Source: an uncultured Treponema sp.
GTDB lineage: Bacteria; Spirochaetota; Spirochaetia; Treponematales; Treponemataceae
Assembly: GCA_946410085.1 (NCBI GenBank)
Contig: CAMJZA010000005.1
Span: 1-64,000 of the forward strand
DNA: 64,000 nt
Direction of reading: 5' to 3'
The position numbers and the translations under genes were made by a program. Shown in pieces: positions 35,418 through 43,972 of the stretch. The first letter of the stretch is position 1. The number at the start of each line of letters is the position of its first letter. The notes beneath the pieces were generated by a model. The model saw only the letters and a list, made by a program, of their open reading frames with translations. It did not search any database and was not told where the DNA came from.

Positions 35418-35570
35418 CAGGGAATTGGCTGTGCCCCTTGCAGCGGCATTTGCCAAAATCCCAGAAATGTTCTATAATACTTGAGTTTGCGGGAACGGTT
35501 TCTATCATGCCGTCTCGGTTCCTGCCATATCCTGCCGAAAGCTTCCTCTCCTATCTGGAGTAGGCATTAC

Positions 35571-35777
35571 AATCTAGCTAGAGTGTATCCCACCGCCTTG
35601 CAAGATTTGACAGCATAATCCAGCTAGAGTATGATCCCAGCAATGGACAGTCATCACTCCCGCGGATGAACAATGTGCGCTCCCAGCAATGGACAGTCAT
35701 CACACCCGCGAATGGACAATATGCGCTCCCTGCAATGGACAGTCATCGCTCCTACGAACGGACAATGTGCGCTCTCA
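35571..35777. repeat. Array of nine 23-bp degenerate direct repeats (array 3)
   Basis: Units of 23 bp begin at 35571 and every 23 bases to 35755. The last six alternate between two subtypes, GCAATGGACAGTCATCACTC and CGAATGGACAATGTGCGCTC (first 20 bases), forming three 46-bp double units. The first three are more diverged (AATCTAGCTAGAGTGTATCC and AATCCAGCTAGAGTATGATC). The array abuts the stop codon of the XRE regulator gene (35779). Its sequence is unrelated to the 22-bp arrays, though the unit size and total length are similar. No gene was seen in the other 150 bases of this gap. Confidence 0.8.
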
Positions 35778-35778
35778 G

Positions 35779-36147
35779 TTAGACGGCCCCGTACTTCTCT
35801 GACAGGGCTTTCACGACGGCCTTGACGACCTGCACATCGGCGCGGGAGAAAGCGGACATGCGGCTGGCCAGTTCTTTCATGAGCGGGTCGGGGGCGGGCT
35901 GAACGGAGGCTTTGGGGACAAGGGGAATGGCCGTGGAGTTGAAGCCGTTCACAAGGAATTCGACCGTCACCTGCAGGGCCTCCGCTATCCGAACGGCCTT
36001 GTCCGCAGTGGGGATGGAGCCGTTTTTCTTGAGGTAACTGCTTATCGTGTCAACACTTATGCCAGTCCTCACGGAAAGCTCCTTTGTCGTGCAGTCCTGA
36101 ATGTACATAGCCTCTTTTAGATTCTCTTGAAAGCCCATCTTGGACAT
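35779..36147 (-). CDS. XRE-family transcriptional regulator
   Basis: 122 residues. A helix-turn-helix at about residues 10-65 (TTKELSVRTGISVDTISSYLKKNGSIP) is followed by ALQVTVEFLVNGF, the usual end of a Cro/CI-type domain, then a helical C-terminal part. It is divergent from the secreted-protein gene at 36266. The region between has several CTAGTAA motifs overlapping both promoters, so it probably represses itself and the plus-strand operon. The array of 23-bp repeats lies directly downstream. Confidence 0.85.
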   Translation of the reverse strand: MSKMGFQENLKEAMYIQDCTTKELSVRTGISVDTISSYLKKNGSIPTADKAVRIAEALQVTVEFLVNGFNSTAIPLVPKASVQPAPDPLMKELASRMSAFSRADVQVVKAVVKALSEKYGAV

Positions 36148-36148
36148 T

Positions 36149-36233
36149 CTAGTAAATTTTCACTAATAGTAAGAAGATACTAGTAAAAAGGTACAAAGCG
36201 TGCTATAATCATGGACTAGTAATATTTTACCAG
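36149..36233. promoter_or_regulatory. Divergent promoter with repeated CTAGTAA operator motifs
   Basis: CTAGTAA occurs at 36149-36155, 36180-36186 and 36216-36222, with a variant CTAATAGTAAG at 36163-36173. The last site extends to the near-palindrome CTAGTAATATTTTACCAG (36216-36233). The plus-strand promoter TGC-TATAAT (36201-36209) has its -35 position inside the second site and its start point inside the last. The first site touches the regulator's ATG. Binding by the adjacent XRE protein is inferred. Confidence 0.6.
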
Positions 36234-36265
36234 CTGGACGGCTGGATTCAGCGGAGGTTCAAGAT

Positions 36266-36607
36266 ATGAAGAAACTTTTGACGGCGTTGGCACTGGCCTT
36301 GTGCTGCATGGCGGGAAGCTTCGCTTATGAGGCTTATGTCGTGGGCACTGACCTGCATTTCGACAATGTAAGGGGTGTTGATGTTTATGTTAAGAAAACC
36401 TACGCAAAGTCTGCTGGTACCGAGACTTCCGATTTCTACTTTATGCATTGGGTTCTGAGGCTTGACGATGGAACTTGGTGGCATGTGGAAGGCAGTGGTG
36501 TGGCTACCAATGCCCCAATCAATTATCGCGGCGATACGGATGTTTTCATAGAAATGGAGAAGAAAGAACTTAAAGATTTGAAAGACAAGAAAAAGAAATC
36601 CAAATAG
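36266..36607 (+). CDS. Small secreted protein of unknown function
   Basis: 113 residues. MKKLLTALALALCCMAGSFA is a signal peptide, with a possible lipobox-like Cys that is not in a classic context. The mature part has aromatic-rich strands (DFYFMHWVLRLDDGTWWHVEG) and a Lys-rich tail (KDLKDKKKKSK). GGAGG precedes the ATG. It lies 14 bases upstream of the glycosylase-like gene and is probably cotranscribed with it under the XRE operators. No family is recognised. Confidence 0.65.
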   Translation: MKKLLTALALALCCMAGSFAYEAYVVGTDLHFDNVRGVDVYVKKTYAKSAGTETSDFYFMHWVLRLDDGTWWHVEGSGVATNAPINYRGDTDVFIEMEKKELKDLKDKKKKSK

Positions 36608-36621
36608 GAGGCGGAAAGGGT

Positions 36622-37311
36622 ATGGTGACTGAAGATGCTGTCGATGAGTTCGTGGAGCGAAATCTACAGGGGTGCGGTAGGACATTCCAAAATGTGGAGA
36701 ATATGTATGCCGGTGATAGCGACGAAAGCAAGAATATCGTCGGCAATGTGAAGTTGTACCTAAAGCGGATGCTCAAAGAGAATCCTGCATACCTCATTGT
36801 CGGTGAAGCCCCGGGATATAAAGGTTGCCGCCACAGCGGGGTTCCGTTCACTTCGGAAAGAAATCTTCTCCAGACAGATTTCTTTCGGGAGCAGGGAGGC
36901 TATAGAGTCAGGAATCCCAAGAAACCTGAAAGCGAGGCCTCTGCCACGATAGTATGGAATTTTCTTTGTCCTCCCGATGGCGGAAAACGAAAGCCCGTTC
37001 CGCTGATATGGAACGCATTTCCCTTTCATCCCTATGACCCCGCAAAGGTAACGAAGAATGGAACGAAGAGCAACAGAAAACCGAATGCGGAAGAGCTTTC
37101 TTTTGGGAAGGGGATATTGGAAGCGCTGATAAAGTTGTACGGCTTCGGTGCCAAGAATGTCGTGGCCGTCGGAAAAACTGCGGAAGCTGTGCTGGAGAAG
37201 ATTTTTCCAGGTGAAATCATATTCGAAGTTCCCCATCCGGCGAATGGTCATAAAGCCGACTTCGAAGAGGGGCTGAGCAACTTCATACTATCGCTCAATT
37301 TGTCTGTTTAG
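36622..37311 (+). CDS. Uracil-DNA glycosylase superfamily protein
   Basis: 229 residues. Motif 1 reads GEAPGYKGCRHSGVPFTSER (about residues 57-76), the pattern of family 4-like glycosylases. WNAFPFHPYDP follows in the middle, and the C-terminal active-site block is VPHPANGHKAD near residue 210. There are no obvious Fe-S cysteines. It should excise damaged or modified bases from DNA. Its position in an XRE-controlled accessory operon rather than beside repair genes hints at a role with foreign DNA, but that is speculation. Base composition is less GC-rich than the core genes around it. Confidence 0.72.
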   Translation: MVTEDAVDEFVERNLQGCGRTFQNVENMYAGDSDESKNIVGNVKLYLKRMLKENPAYLIVGEAPGYKGCRHSGVPFTSERNLLQTDFFREQGGYRVRNPKKPESEASATIVWNFLCPPDGGKRKPVPLIWNAFPFHPYDPAKVTKNGTKSNRKPNAEELSFGKGILEALIKLYGFGAKNVVAVGKTAEAVLEKIFPGEIIFEVPHPANGHKADFEEGLSNFILSLNLSV

Positions 37312-37389
37312 GCGGGGATGACGGCAAGGCTTCGTGAAACGCTGGAGGCCGCCGTCAACCTTGTCGATGACACGGACAGCGTGAGGCGG

Positions 37390-38745
37390 TCACTGGGAAC
37401 CTTGCGGGCAGGTGCTGATGTAGTCACCCAGACGCGCCGCGCAGTAGAGGGGCAGATTTATGAGCGTGTAGGGCTTCCGCTTCACCGGCGTTACGGCCTG
37501 TTCGATGGAATATTCCCCGCTGTACAGGCGGATTCCCACGGTGCAGTCGGAGTTCTCAAGATATGCATGCAGCGAGCGCAGGGTTCCCGTTTTTCCGCTC
37601 TTTACTTCCACAGGGTACACCGTGCCGGCTTTTATGAAAAGGAAATCCACCTCGGCATTGGACTGCTTTTTCTCCCTCGCCCAGAACAGGGGCTTCTCGA
37701 TTTTCCTGTCGTTCGCCGCAAGCAGTTCCTGCCCGACAATCTGCTCCGCAAGCTTTCCGCTGTAGATGACGCTCAGGCTGTCGCCCTTGAAATACCAGCC
37801 TGCAATTCCGAGCGCGTGGTTCAGCATCCCCGAGTCCAGGAATTGCAGGTGCGGGCGGAGTTTCAAATCCGGCATGAACGGCAACGTCGCTTCCGTCACC
37901 GGGTAACGCAGGTACAGGAGCATCGCGCGTTCCAAGGTCCGCAGGGCGTTCCCGATTTCCTTGGATTTATAGCCGGAGTTCCCGAATTTCTCAAAGGCAA
38001 TCCTGTTGCCAGTTTCTGCCGGGGCAGTCTCTATCACGTGGCGGATGATGTTCGTCTCGCTTTCGTTTCTGGCATATTTGGAAACATCGTCCTTGAATGC
38101 TGAAAAAAGGGCCTCGTACACATCGGAAACCTGGCTCAAATCCCGAGTTTCCGTGTAGCGGGCGACGGCCTCCGGCATTCCGCCGACAAAGGTATACAAC
38201 CTGAACAGTTCGCTCAATCTGTGATGGGCAATCTGCGGGACGGGAACGGTCCGGTACAAGTCAAGCACGGCCTGATCGTCCAGCGCAAGGAGGAATTCTT
38301 CAAAGGTCATGGGATACAGGTAACGGTATTCCACCCGCCCCACCGGAAAGCTGATTCTGTGCATGTCCATCATGATTTCGAGCAGGGAGCCTGCGCTTAT
38401 GACGAACAGCCCGGGGACATCCTCGTAGAAGTAGCGCATCTGCATGACCGCGTTCGGTGAGTGCTGGATTTCATCAATGAAGAGCAGGGTTTCGCCGGCA
38501 GGGCTGACGTTTTTCTCAATGCAGATGAACTGGAAGAGCTTTTTTGCGTCCAATGAATTGTTGAACAGCTCCCGGTCATCCTCTTTCTCCAGGTTCAGGT
38601 AGATGAACGTGTCAAAATCCCTGGCGAACTCCTTGATAACGGTCGTCTTGCCGACCTGCCTGGCCCCGCGGAGGACGAGGGGCTTCCGGTGTTCGGAGAC
38701 TTTCCACTTCCGTAGTTCCTGTACGATAGACCGTTCAAAACTCAT
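37390..38745 (-). CDS. AAA-type ATPase with DUF4143 C-terminal domain
   Basis: 451 residues. Walker A GARQVGKTT near residue 28, Walker B LLFIDEIQHSP near 88 and a sensor in LFVISAGSLLE. The C-terminal half is DUF4143, ending in a nuclease-like fold region (KKQSNAEVDFLFIKAGTVYPVEVKSG with the E-D-EVK pattern of PD-(D/E)XK folds). Such proteins are widespread, often in variable copy number, and their role is unknown. Upstream lies a cluster of three 33-bp repeats. It converges with the glycosylase gene. Confidence 0.85.
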   Translation of the reverse strand: MSFERSIVQELRKWKVSEHRKPLVLRGARQVGKTTVIKEFARDFDTFIYLNLEKEDDRELFNNSLDAKKLFQFICIEKNVSPAGETLLFIDEIQHSPNAVMQMRYFYEDVPGLFVISAGSLLEIMMDMHRISFPVGRVEYRYLYPMTFEEFLLALDDQAVLDLYRTVPVPQIAHHRLSELFRLYTFVGGMPEAVARYTETRDLSQVSDVYEALFSAFKDDVSKYARNESETNIIRHVIETAPAETGNRIAFEKFGNSGYKSKEIGNALRTLERAMLLYLRYPVTEATLPFMPDLKLRPHLQFLDSGMLNHALGIAGWYFKGDSLSVIYSGKLAEQIVGQELLAANDRKIEKPLFWAREKKQSNAEVDFLFIKAGTVYPVEVKSGKTGTLRSLHAYLENSDCTVGIRLYSGEYSIEQAVTPVKRKPYTLINLPLYCAARLGDYISTCPQGSQ

Positions 38746-38759
38746 TGCCGCCCCCTTTG

Positions 38760-38858
38760 CACAAAGTCAGGGCAATTTTACGCTGTTTCTGACACAAAGT
38801 CAAGGCAATTTTCACCTGTTCCCGGCACAAAGTCAAGGCAACCGGGGAATGCAAAGCA
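38760..38858. repeat. Three 33-bp tandem repeats upstream of the DUF4143 ATPase gene
   Basis: Units begin at 38760, 38793 and 38826, each opening with CACAAAGTCARGGCAA. Units 1 and 2 continue with TTTT and a variable CTGTTYC part; the third diverges after 20 bases. They lie 14 bases before the ATPase start and may hold its promoter or operators. Confidence 0.75.
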
Positions 38859-38955
38859 GGAGCCCCCAGCCGCCCATGCCGGTCGCGCCCCGCCTTGTTC
38901 TTTTACCAGCTATATACTATAATAGACAGCAAAATCTTTTTCTTGAGGTACAATC

Positions 38956-40530
38956 ATGGCAGATGAAGTGAGGGTCCGGTACGCACCGTCCCCGACCGGA
39001 ATGCAGCACATCGGCGGCGTGAGGACCGCCCTTTTCAACTATCTGTACGCCCGTTCACGGGGCGGCAAATTCATCCTGCGCCTTGAAGACACGGACAGGA
39101 CCCGCTACGACGAAAAATATGTGAAGAACCTCTACGACACGATGGCCTGGCTGGGCCTGGAATGGGACGAGGGCGGCGACAAGGGGGGCGAGTACGGCCC
39201 CTACGTGCAGAGCCAGCGCTTTGAACTGTACAAGAAGTATGCGGACGAACTCGTTGCCAAGGGAGAAGCCTACTACTGCTTCTGCGATGCCGAACGCCTG
39301 GAGCGGATCCGCAAGATTCAGACCGAAAACAAGATGGCACCCGGCTACGACCGCCACTGCCGCCTGCTCACGCCGGACGAGGTCAAGGAAAACCTTGCGA
39401 AGGGCCTCCCCTACGTCATCCGCCTCAAGGTTCCGCTCGAAGGCGAAACCAAGTTCCACGACCACCTGCTCGGCGACATCATCTGGAAGAACGAGGACAT
39501 CTCGCCCGATCCCATCCTGCTCAAGTCAGACGGCTTCCCGACCTACCATCTGGCGAACATCGTCGACGACCATCTGATGCACATCTCCCACGTCATGCGG
39601 GCACAGGAGTGGATTCCTTCTACCCCCCTCCACGTGCAGATGTACCGCTCGTTCGGCTGGGAGCACCCGGAGTTCTGCCACCTGCCCATGGTCAACGGCG
39701 CGGACGGCAAGAAGCTGTCCAAGCGGCACGGCTCCACGAGCCTGAACGAGTTCCGGGCGCGGGGCTACCTGCCCATGGCAATCGTCAACTATGTCGCCCT
39801 GCTCGGCTGTTCCTACGAGGACGGCAAGGACCTGTACACGCTCGAAGAGCTTGCCGCGAACTTCAAGCTGGAGCACCTGAACAAGGCACCCGCCGTCTTT
39901 GACTATAAGAAACTCGAATGGTACAACGGCCAGTATATCCGCATGCTGAGCGACGAGGACCTGTACAAGTGGACCCTGCCCTTCATCACCGGCACCGGCG
40001 ACGGTGCGCTTGAGATTCCCGAAGGCAGCTCACAGCCTGCGCCCAAGGTGGGTCCGGACTATTCGGGCGTTGCACTCGGCGAGGACGGAGAGCCTTACTG
40101 CGTGGACAAGGGAATGGGCATGAGTTCCGCCGACGTCAAGGCAGCCCTGCTCAAGCTGATGCCGCTGATCAAGGAACGCCTGCACTTCCTGACCGATGCG
40201 GCGGAGATGGTCCGCTTCCTCTTTACGGAACCTGCCGTTCCGCCCAAGGGTGACATCATTCCCAAGAAGCTCGACGAGGCAAAGACGAAGGAAGTGCTGG
40301 AAGCGGCAAAAACATTCGTGCAGCAGCTTCCGTCGCTCGACCACGAGGCTGCGGAAGGCCTTGCCCGCGAAACGGCGGACAAGCTGGGCGTCAAGCTCGG
40401 CGACTTCATGATGCCCATCCGCATGGCGGTAACGGGAAGCAAGGTCTCACCGCCGCTCATCGGTTCCATCCTCATTCTGGGTGTCGACAAGTCGCTCGAA
40501 CGGATTGACCGGACGCTGGCGGCATTCTAA
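38956..40530 (+). CDS. gltX: Glutamate--tRNA ligase
   Basis: 524 residues, class I synthetase. The HIGH-type motif is PSPTGMQHIGGVRT near residue 11 and the KMSKS-type motif is KKLSKRHGS near residue 250. LRLEDTDRTRYDEKY and VHVQMYRSFGWEHPEFCHLP are further family blocks. The C-terminal anticodon-binding region is complete, with a longer linker (about 335-380) than in E. coli. A TATAAT box near 38920 and TTGAGGT before the ATG give it an ordinary leader. Whether it also charges tRNA-Gln cannot be read from sequence alone. Confidence 0.95.
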   Translation: MADEVRVRYAPSPTGMQHIGGVRTALFNYLYARSRGGKFILRLEDTDRTRYDEKYVKNLYDTMAWLGLEWDEGGDKGGEYGPYVQSQRFELYKKYADELVAKGEAYYCFCDAERLERIRKIQTENKMAPGYDRHCRLLTPDEVKENLAKGLPYVIRLKVPLEGETKFHDHLLGDIIWKNEDISPDPILLKSDGFPTYHLANIVDDHLMHISHVMRAQEWIPSTPLHVQMYRSFGWEHPEFCHLPMVNGADGKKLSKRHGSTSLNEFRARGYLPMAIVNYVALLGCSYEDGKDLYTLEELAANFKLEHLNKAPAVFDYKKLEWYNGQYIRMLSDEDLYKWTLPFITGTGDGALEIPEGSSQPAPKVGPDYSGVALGEDGEPYCVDKGMGMSSADVKAALLKLMPLIKERLHFLTDAAEMVRFLFTEPAVPPKGDIIPKKLDEAKTKEVLEAAKTFVQQLPSLDHEAAEGLARETADKLGVKLGDFMMPIRMAVTGSKVSPPLIGSILILGVDKSLERIDRTLAAF

Positions 40531-40575
40531 GGGCTGCAGGCAAAACGCGGCAGCGGGTGTCCCCCTGCCGCCGTC

Positions 40576-40669
40576 CCCCTGTCCAAAACGCCGTCCAGCT
40601 CCCCTGCGGACAATGCGGGGCGGGAGAACCGCCCGTTCCGCATCAACCCGCCCCCTGTCCAAAATGCCG
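40576..40669 (+). repeat. 18-bp direct repeat upstream of ppaC
   Basis: CCCCTGTCCAAAAYGCCG occurs at 40576-40593 and 40652-40669 with one mismatch. The second copy contains the -35 region of ppaC. The rest of this 160-base gap is GC-rich and holds no gene. Confidence 0.6.
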
Positions 40670-40684
40670 CCGTTCTGCTATACT
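40656..40684 (+). promoter_or_regulatory. Promoter for a leaderless ppaC transcript
   Basis: TGTCCA (40656-40661), 17-base spacer, TGC-TATACT (-10 at 40679-40684), 6 bases (TGCAGC) to the ATG at 40691. Confidence 0.65.
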
Positions 40685-40690
40685 TGCAGC

Positions 40691-42343
40691 ATGACAAGCA
40701 AAGTGTACATCATCGGACACCGGAATCCGGACACGGATTCAGTCGTTGCGGCAAAAGCATACGCGGAACTCAAGCACCTGCTGGGGCATGAAGAATACAT
40801 CGCAGCACGGGCCGGACACCTTGCGCCCCAGACCGAATACATCTTCAAGCGCTTCAAGATAGAAGCGCCGGAATATATCCCCGACCTCGTTCCCAAAACT
40901 GCCTACTACATGAGCGACAAGTTCGTTTCCGTCAGGGAAGACGTCTCCCTCTGGAAGGCGGTCGACAAAATGATAAGCACCAACGCAGCCGTCCTTCCCA
41001 TCGTCAACGTGGACGGCACCTATCAGGGCATGCTCAACTACAATGCATTTGCCCTCAATTCATACAAGCTGCTCACCCCCAAGCAGGGCGACATCTTCCT
41101 GGCAAGCCTGCACCTGATCGAAAAGACGCTCAACGCAACGCCCGTCGTCGAATTTGACCCGGACGACTACTTTAACTGTTCGATCATGATCGGCGACGAC
41201 GACTGCGGAACCTTCAGGAAACTGCTCGAAGAACACAAGAGCGAAAACATCATCGTCATCACGGGAGACCGGGAAGACATCCAGCGCCTGTGCATCGAAG
41301 CCCGCGTCAAGGCGCTCATCATCACCAAGGACTACATCGTCAGCAGGGAACTGCGCGAGCTGGCACGGGCAAACCGGGTCTCGATTATCTCCGGCCATGA
41401 CAGCACCGCAACGACCGCCATGCTCATCGAATACTCCTCGCCGGTCAGCGCAATGGCAGACAAGGTGAGCAAGCCGGTCCTCGCAAGCGACACCGTACAG
41501 CGCATCCGCCCCCTGCTCGCCCAGAGCCCCTCCCGCTGCCTCCCCGTCGTAAACGACGACTACAAGGTCATCGGCACGATAAGCGAGAGCGACCTGCTCC
41601 ACGAAGCAAACATCGAAGTCATCCTCGTGGACCATAACGAACCGGGACAGGCCGTTGAAGGCATAGAGCATTACGTCATCAGGGAAATCATAGACCACCA
41701 CCGGATTTCCACCTTCAGCACCCGCCAGCCCATCACCTTCATCAACCGGCCGGTCGGATCAACCTCAACGATCATCGCAAACCTCTACCACGAAAACCAC
41801 GTGTCCATCCCAAAGGACATCGCCTCCCTCCTGCTCTGCGGCATCCTGAGCGACACCCTGATCCTCCAGTCGGCAACGACGACGGAACTGGACGTGCATA
41901 CCGCCGAATACCTGTCGAGCATTACCGAACTGGACATCAGGGAACTGGGGAACGACATCATCCGCTCAGGCAGCCACATCGGCAGCCGGAGCGCAGACGA
42001 CATCATCCGGCAGGACATGAAGGAATACAGCGAGGGCAAGTGCAGGTACACGGTCAGCCAGATAGAGGTGGACGGAACGCAGGAACTGCTCGCACGCAAG
42101 GCGGAGTTCCTGAAAAAGCTGGAGGCAATACGCAGCGGCGGAAAACTGCTCTTTGCGGCCCTGCTCGTTACCGACATTACCAAGCTGTCCAGCCTCATGC
42201 TGATTGCCTACGATGCAAAGTTTGCAAGCATGCTCAGCTTCCCCAAGAAAGAAGACAACGTGTACTACATGAAGGACATCGTTTCCCGCAAGAAGCAGCT
42301 CATTCCCCTCCTGAGCGAGCTCGTTGCGAAAGTCGGCGACTAG
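40691..42343 (+). CDS. ppaC: Family II inorganic pyrophosphatase with CBS and DRTGG domains
   Basis: 550 residues from the ATG at 40691. The DHH domain opens with IIGHRNPDTDSVVAA. A regulatory insertion of two CBS domains flanking a DRTGG domain occupies about residues 70-300. The DHH core then resumes with LVDHNEPGQAVEGIEHYVIREIIDHHRIS, and DHHA2 is C-terminal. It hydrolyses pyrophosphate with Mn2+ or Co2+, with activity tuned by adenine nucleotides bound at CBS sites. Length and domain order match the known CBS-type enzymes. Confidence 0.93.
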   Translation: MTSKVYIIGHRNPDTDSVVAAKAYAELKHLLGHEEYIAARAGHLAPQTEYIFKRFKIEAPEYIPDLVPKTAYYMSDKFVSVREDVSLWKAVDKMISTNAAVLPIVNVDGTYQGMLNYNAFALNSYKLLTPKQGDIFLASLHLIEKTLNATPVVEFDPDDYFNCSIMIGDDDCGTFRKLLEEHKSENIIVITGDREDIQRLCIEARVKALIITKDYIVSRELRELARANRVSIISGHDSTATTAMLIEYSSPVSAMADKVSKPVLASDTVQRIRPLLAQSPSRCLPVVNDDYKVIGTISESDLLHEANIEVILVDHNEPGQAVEGIEHYVIREIIDHHRISTFSTRQPITFINRPVGSTSTIIANLYHENHVSIPKDIASLLLCGILSDTLILQSATTTELDVHTAEYLSSITELDIRELGNDIIRSGSHIGSRSADDIIRQDMKEYSEGKCRYTVSQIEVDGTQELLARKAEFLKKLEAIRSGGKLLFAALLVTDITKLSSLMLIAYDAKFASMLSFPKKEDNVYYMKDIVSRKKQLIPLLSELVAKVGD

Positions 42344-42383
42344 ACGGAACGGGGCGCTGTGCCCCGCAGGGCACATGCCGCCC

Positions 42384-42412
42384 TTGAAAACGGCGGCATT
42401 TTCTGCTAGAAT
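42384..42412 (+). promoter_or_regulatory. Promoter for a leaderless ffh transcript
   Basis: TTGAAA (42384-42389), 17-base spacer, TGC-TAGAAT (-10 at 42407-42412), 6 bases (CCCTTT) to the ATG at 42419. One of the best sigma-70 matches in the window, yet it leaves no room for a leader. Confidence 0.75.
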
Positions 42413-42418
42413 CCCTTT

Positions 42419-43861
42419 ATGCTAGAAAAACTGACGGGAACATTCAGCGACATTGTCCGCAGCATCAGCGGCAAGTCCAAGATCACAGAGAAGAATATAG
42501 AAGAGAGCGTCGAGCAGATTAAGATGGCCCTGCTCGAAGCGGACGTAAACCTGCGCGTCGTCCGCCGCTTCGTCAATTCCACCATCGAAGAAGCCAAGGG
42601 CGACAAGGTATTAAAGTCCGTTGACCCCGGCCAGCAGTTCGTCAAGATAATCTATGACAAGATTGTCGCAATGCTCGGCGACAGCAAGACCGACTTTACC
42701 CTCAAGGGGCCGGACACCCAGTCCGTCATCCTCCTGCTCGGCCTGCAGGGTGCCGGAAAGACGACCGCCGCCCACAAGCTCGCCTTCCGCCTGCAGAAGG
42801 AAGGCCGCCGTCCCCTGCTGGTCGCCTGTGACCTCATCCGGCCTGCCGCCGTGGAACAGCTTTCCGTACTCGGCGAAAAGATCGGCGTGCCAGTCTACAA
42901 GGAAGAAGGTGCGACCGCCGCAGACGCCGTCAAGGTCGCAAAGAATTCGATCAGCTTTGCCAGGAAGAACGGCTACGATACCGTCATCGTCGATACGTCC
43001 GGCCGCCTCCAGATAGACACGGAGATGATGGCGGAACTCGTCAACATCAAGAAGGCAGTTGACCCGATTGAAACCGTCCTTGTCGCCGACGCCATGACCG
43101 GCCAGAACGCCGTCGACATCGCCAAGTCCTTTGACGAACAGCTGGGACTCACCGGCGTCATCCTGACCAAGTTCGACTCCGACGCACGCGGCGGTGCGGC
43201 CCTTTCACTCAAGAGCATAACCGGCAAGCCCATCCTCTTCATCGGTACGGGCGAAAAGACGGAAGACTTTGAGCCATTCCATCCCGACCGCATTGCCAGC
43301 CGCATCCTCGGCATGGGCGACGTCGTCTCCCTCGTCGAAAAGGCGCAGGAGACCGTTGACCAGGAAGAAGCCCTCAAGATGCAGAAGAAGATGGCCCGCA
43401 ACGAGTTCACCCTGCAGGACATGCTCGACCAGCTCCAGTCGGTCAAGAAGATGGGAAGCGTCCAGCAGATTCTGGACATGATTCCCGGTCTTGCGGGACA
43501 GGTGAGTGAGGACCAGATAGACAAGGCCGGCCTCAAGCGGCAGGAAGCAATCATCCAGAGCATGACGGCAAAGGAGCGGGCAAACCACCTGATCATCGGC
43601 CCGAGCCGCCGCAAGCGGATCGCCAAGGGAAGCGGTACCACCGTGCAGGAAGTGAACAAGCTGCTCAAGCAGTTTGAAAAGACCAAGCTCACGATGAAGA
43701 AACTCACCCGCAACCGAGGCGCACAGGCAAAGATGATGAGCCAGCTCGGTGCAATGGGCGGTATGGGCGGCATGGGCGATATGATGGGAGGCGGCATGCC
43801 CGACCTGTCTTCAATGAAGCTCCCCAAAGGCTTCTCCCTGCCCAAGGGCTTCAAGTTCTAG
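42419..43861 (+). CDS. ffh: Signal recognition particle protein Ffh (SRP54)
   Basis: 480 residues. N domain at about 1-90. The GTPase G domain has GLQGAGKTT, DTSGRLQID, TKFDSDARGG and the IGTGEKTEDFEPFHP closing loop. The C-terminal M domain (about 325-440) binds SRP RNA (GPSRRKRIAKGSGTTVQEVNKLLKQF), then comes a Met/Gly-rich tail for signal peptides. It targets membrane and secreted proteins cotranslationally. No SRP RNA gene was seen in the window. Start adopted at the ATG six bases after the promoter. Confidence 0.97.
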   Translation: MLEKLTGTFSDIVRSISGKSKITEKNIEESVEQIKMALLEADVNLRVVRRFVNSTIEEAKGDKVLKSVDPGQQFVKIIYDKIVAMLGDSKTDFTLKGPDTQSVILLLGLQGAGKTTAAHKLAFRLQKEGRRPLLVACDLIRPAAVEQLSVLGEKIGVPVYKEEGATAADAVKVAKNSISFARKNGYDTVIVDTSGRLQIDTEMMAELVNIKKAVDPIETVLVADAMTGQNAVDIAKSFDEQLGLTGVILTKFDSDARGGAALSLKSITGKPILFIGTGEKTEDFEPFHPDRIASRILGMGDVVSLVEKAQETVDQEEALKMQKKMARNEFTLQDMLDQLQSVKKMGSVQQILDMIPGLAGQVSEDQIDKAGLKRQEAIIQSMTAKERANHLIIGPSRRKRIAKGSGTTVQEVNKLLKQFEKTKLTMKKLTRNRGAQAKMMSQLGAMGGMGGMGDMMGGGMPDLSSMKLPKGFSLPKGFKF

Positions 43862-43897
43862 CAGCACCTCGCTCGGTTAAACGTTCAGGAAACAAAA

Positions 43898-43925
43898 AAG
43901 GCGGCCTCACTCGTGAAGCCGCCTT
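43898..43925 (-). terminator. Terminator of the MIF-family gene
   Basis: AAGGCGGC (43898-43905) pairs with GCCGCCTT (43918-43925). The T run lies on the minus strand side, so it ends the minus-strand gene and may also stall ffh transcripts. A second GC hairpin lies at 43938-43963. Confidence 0.7.
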
Positions 43926-43972
43926 CTCGGCATGAAAACGGCGGCCCAGTTCTGAGGCCGCCGTATCTGTTT

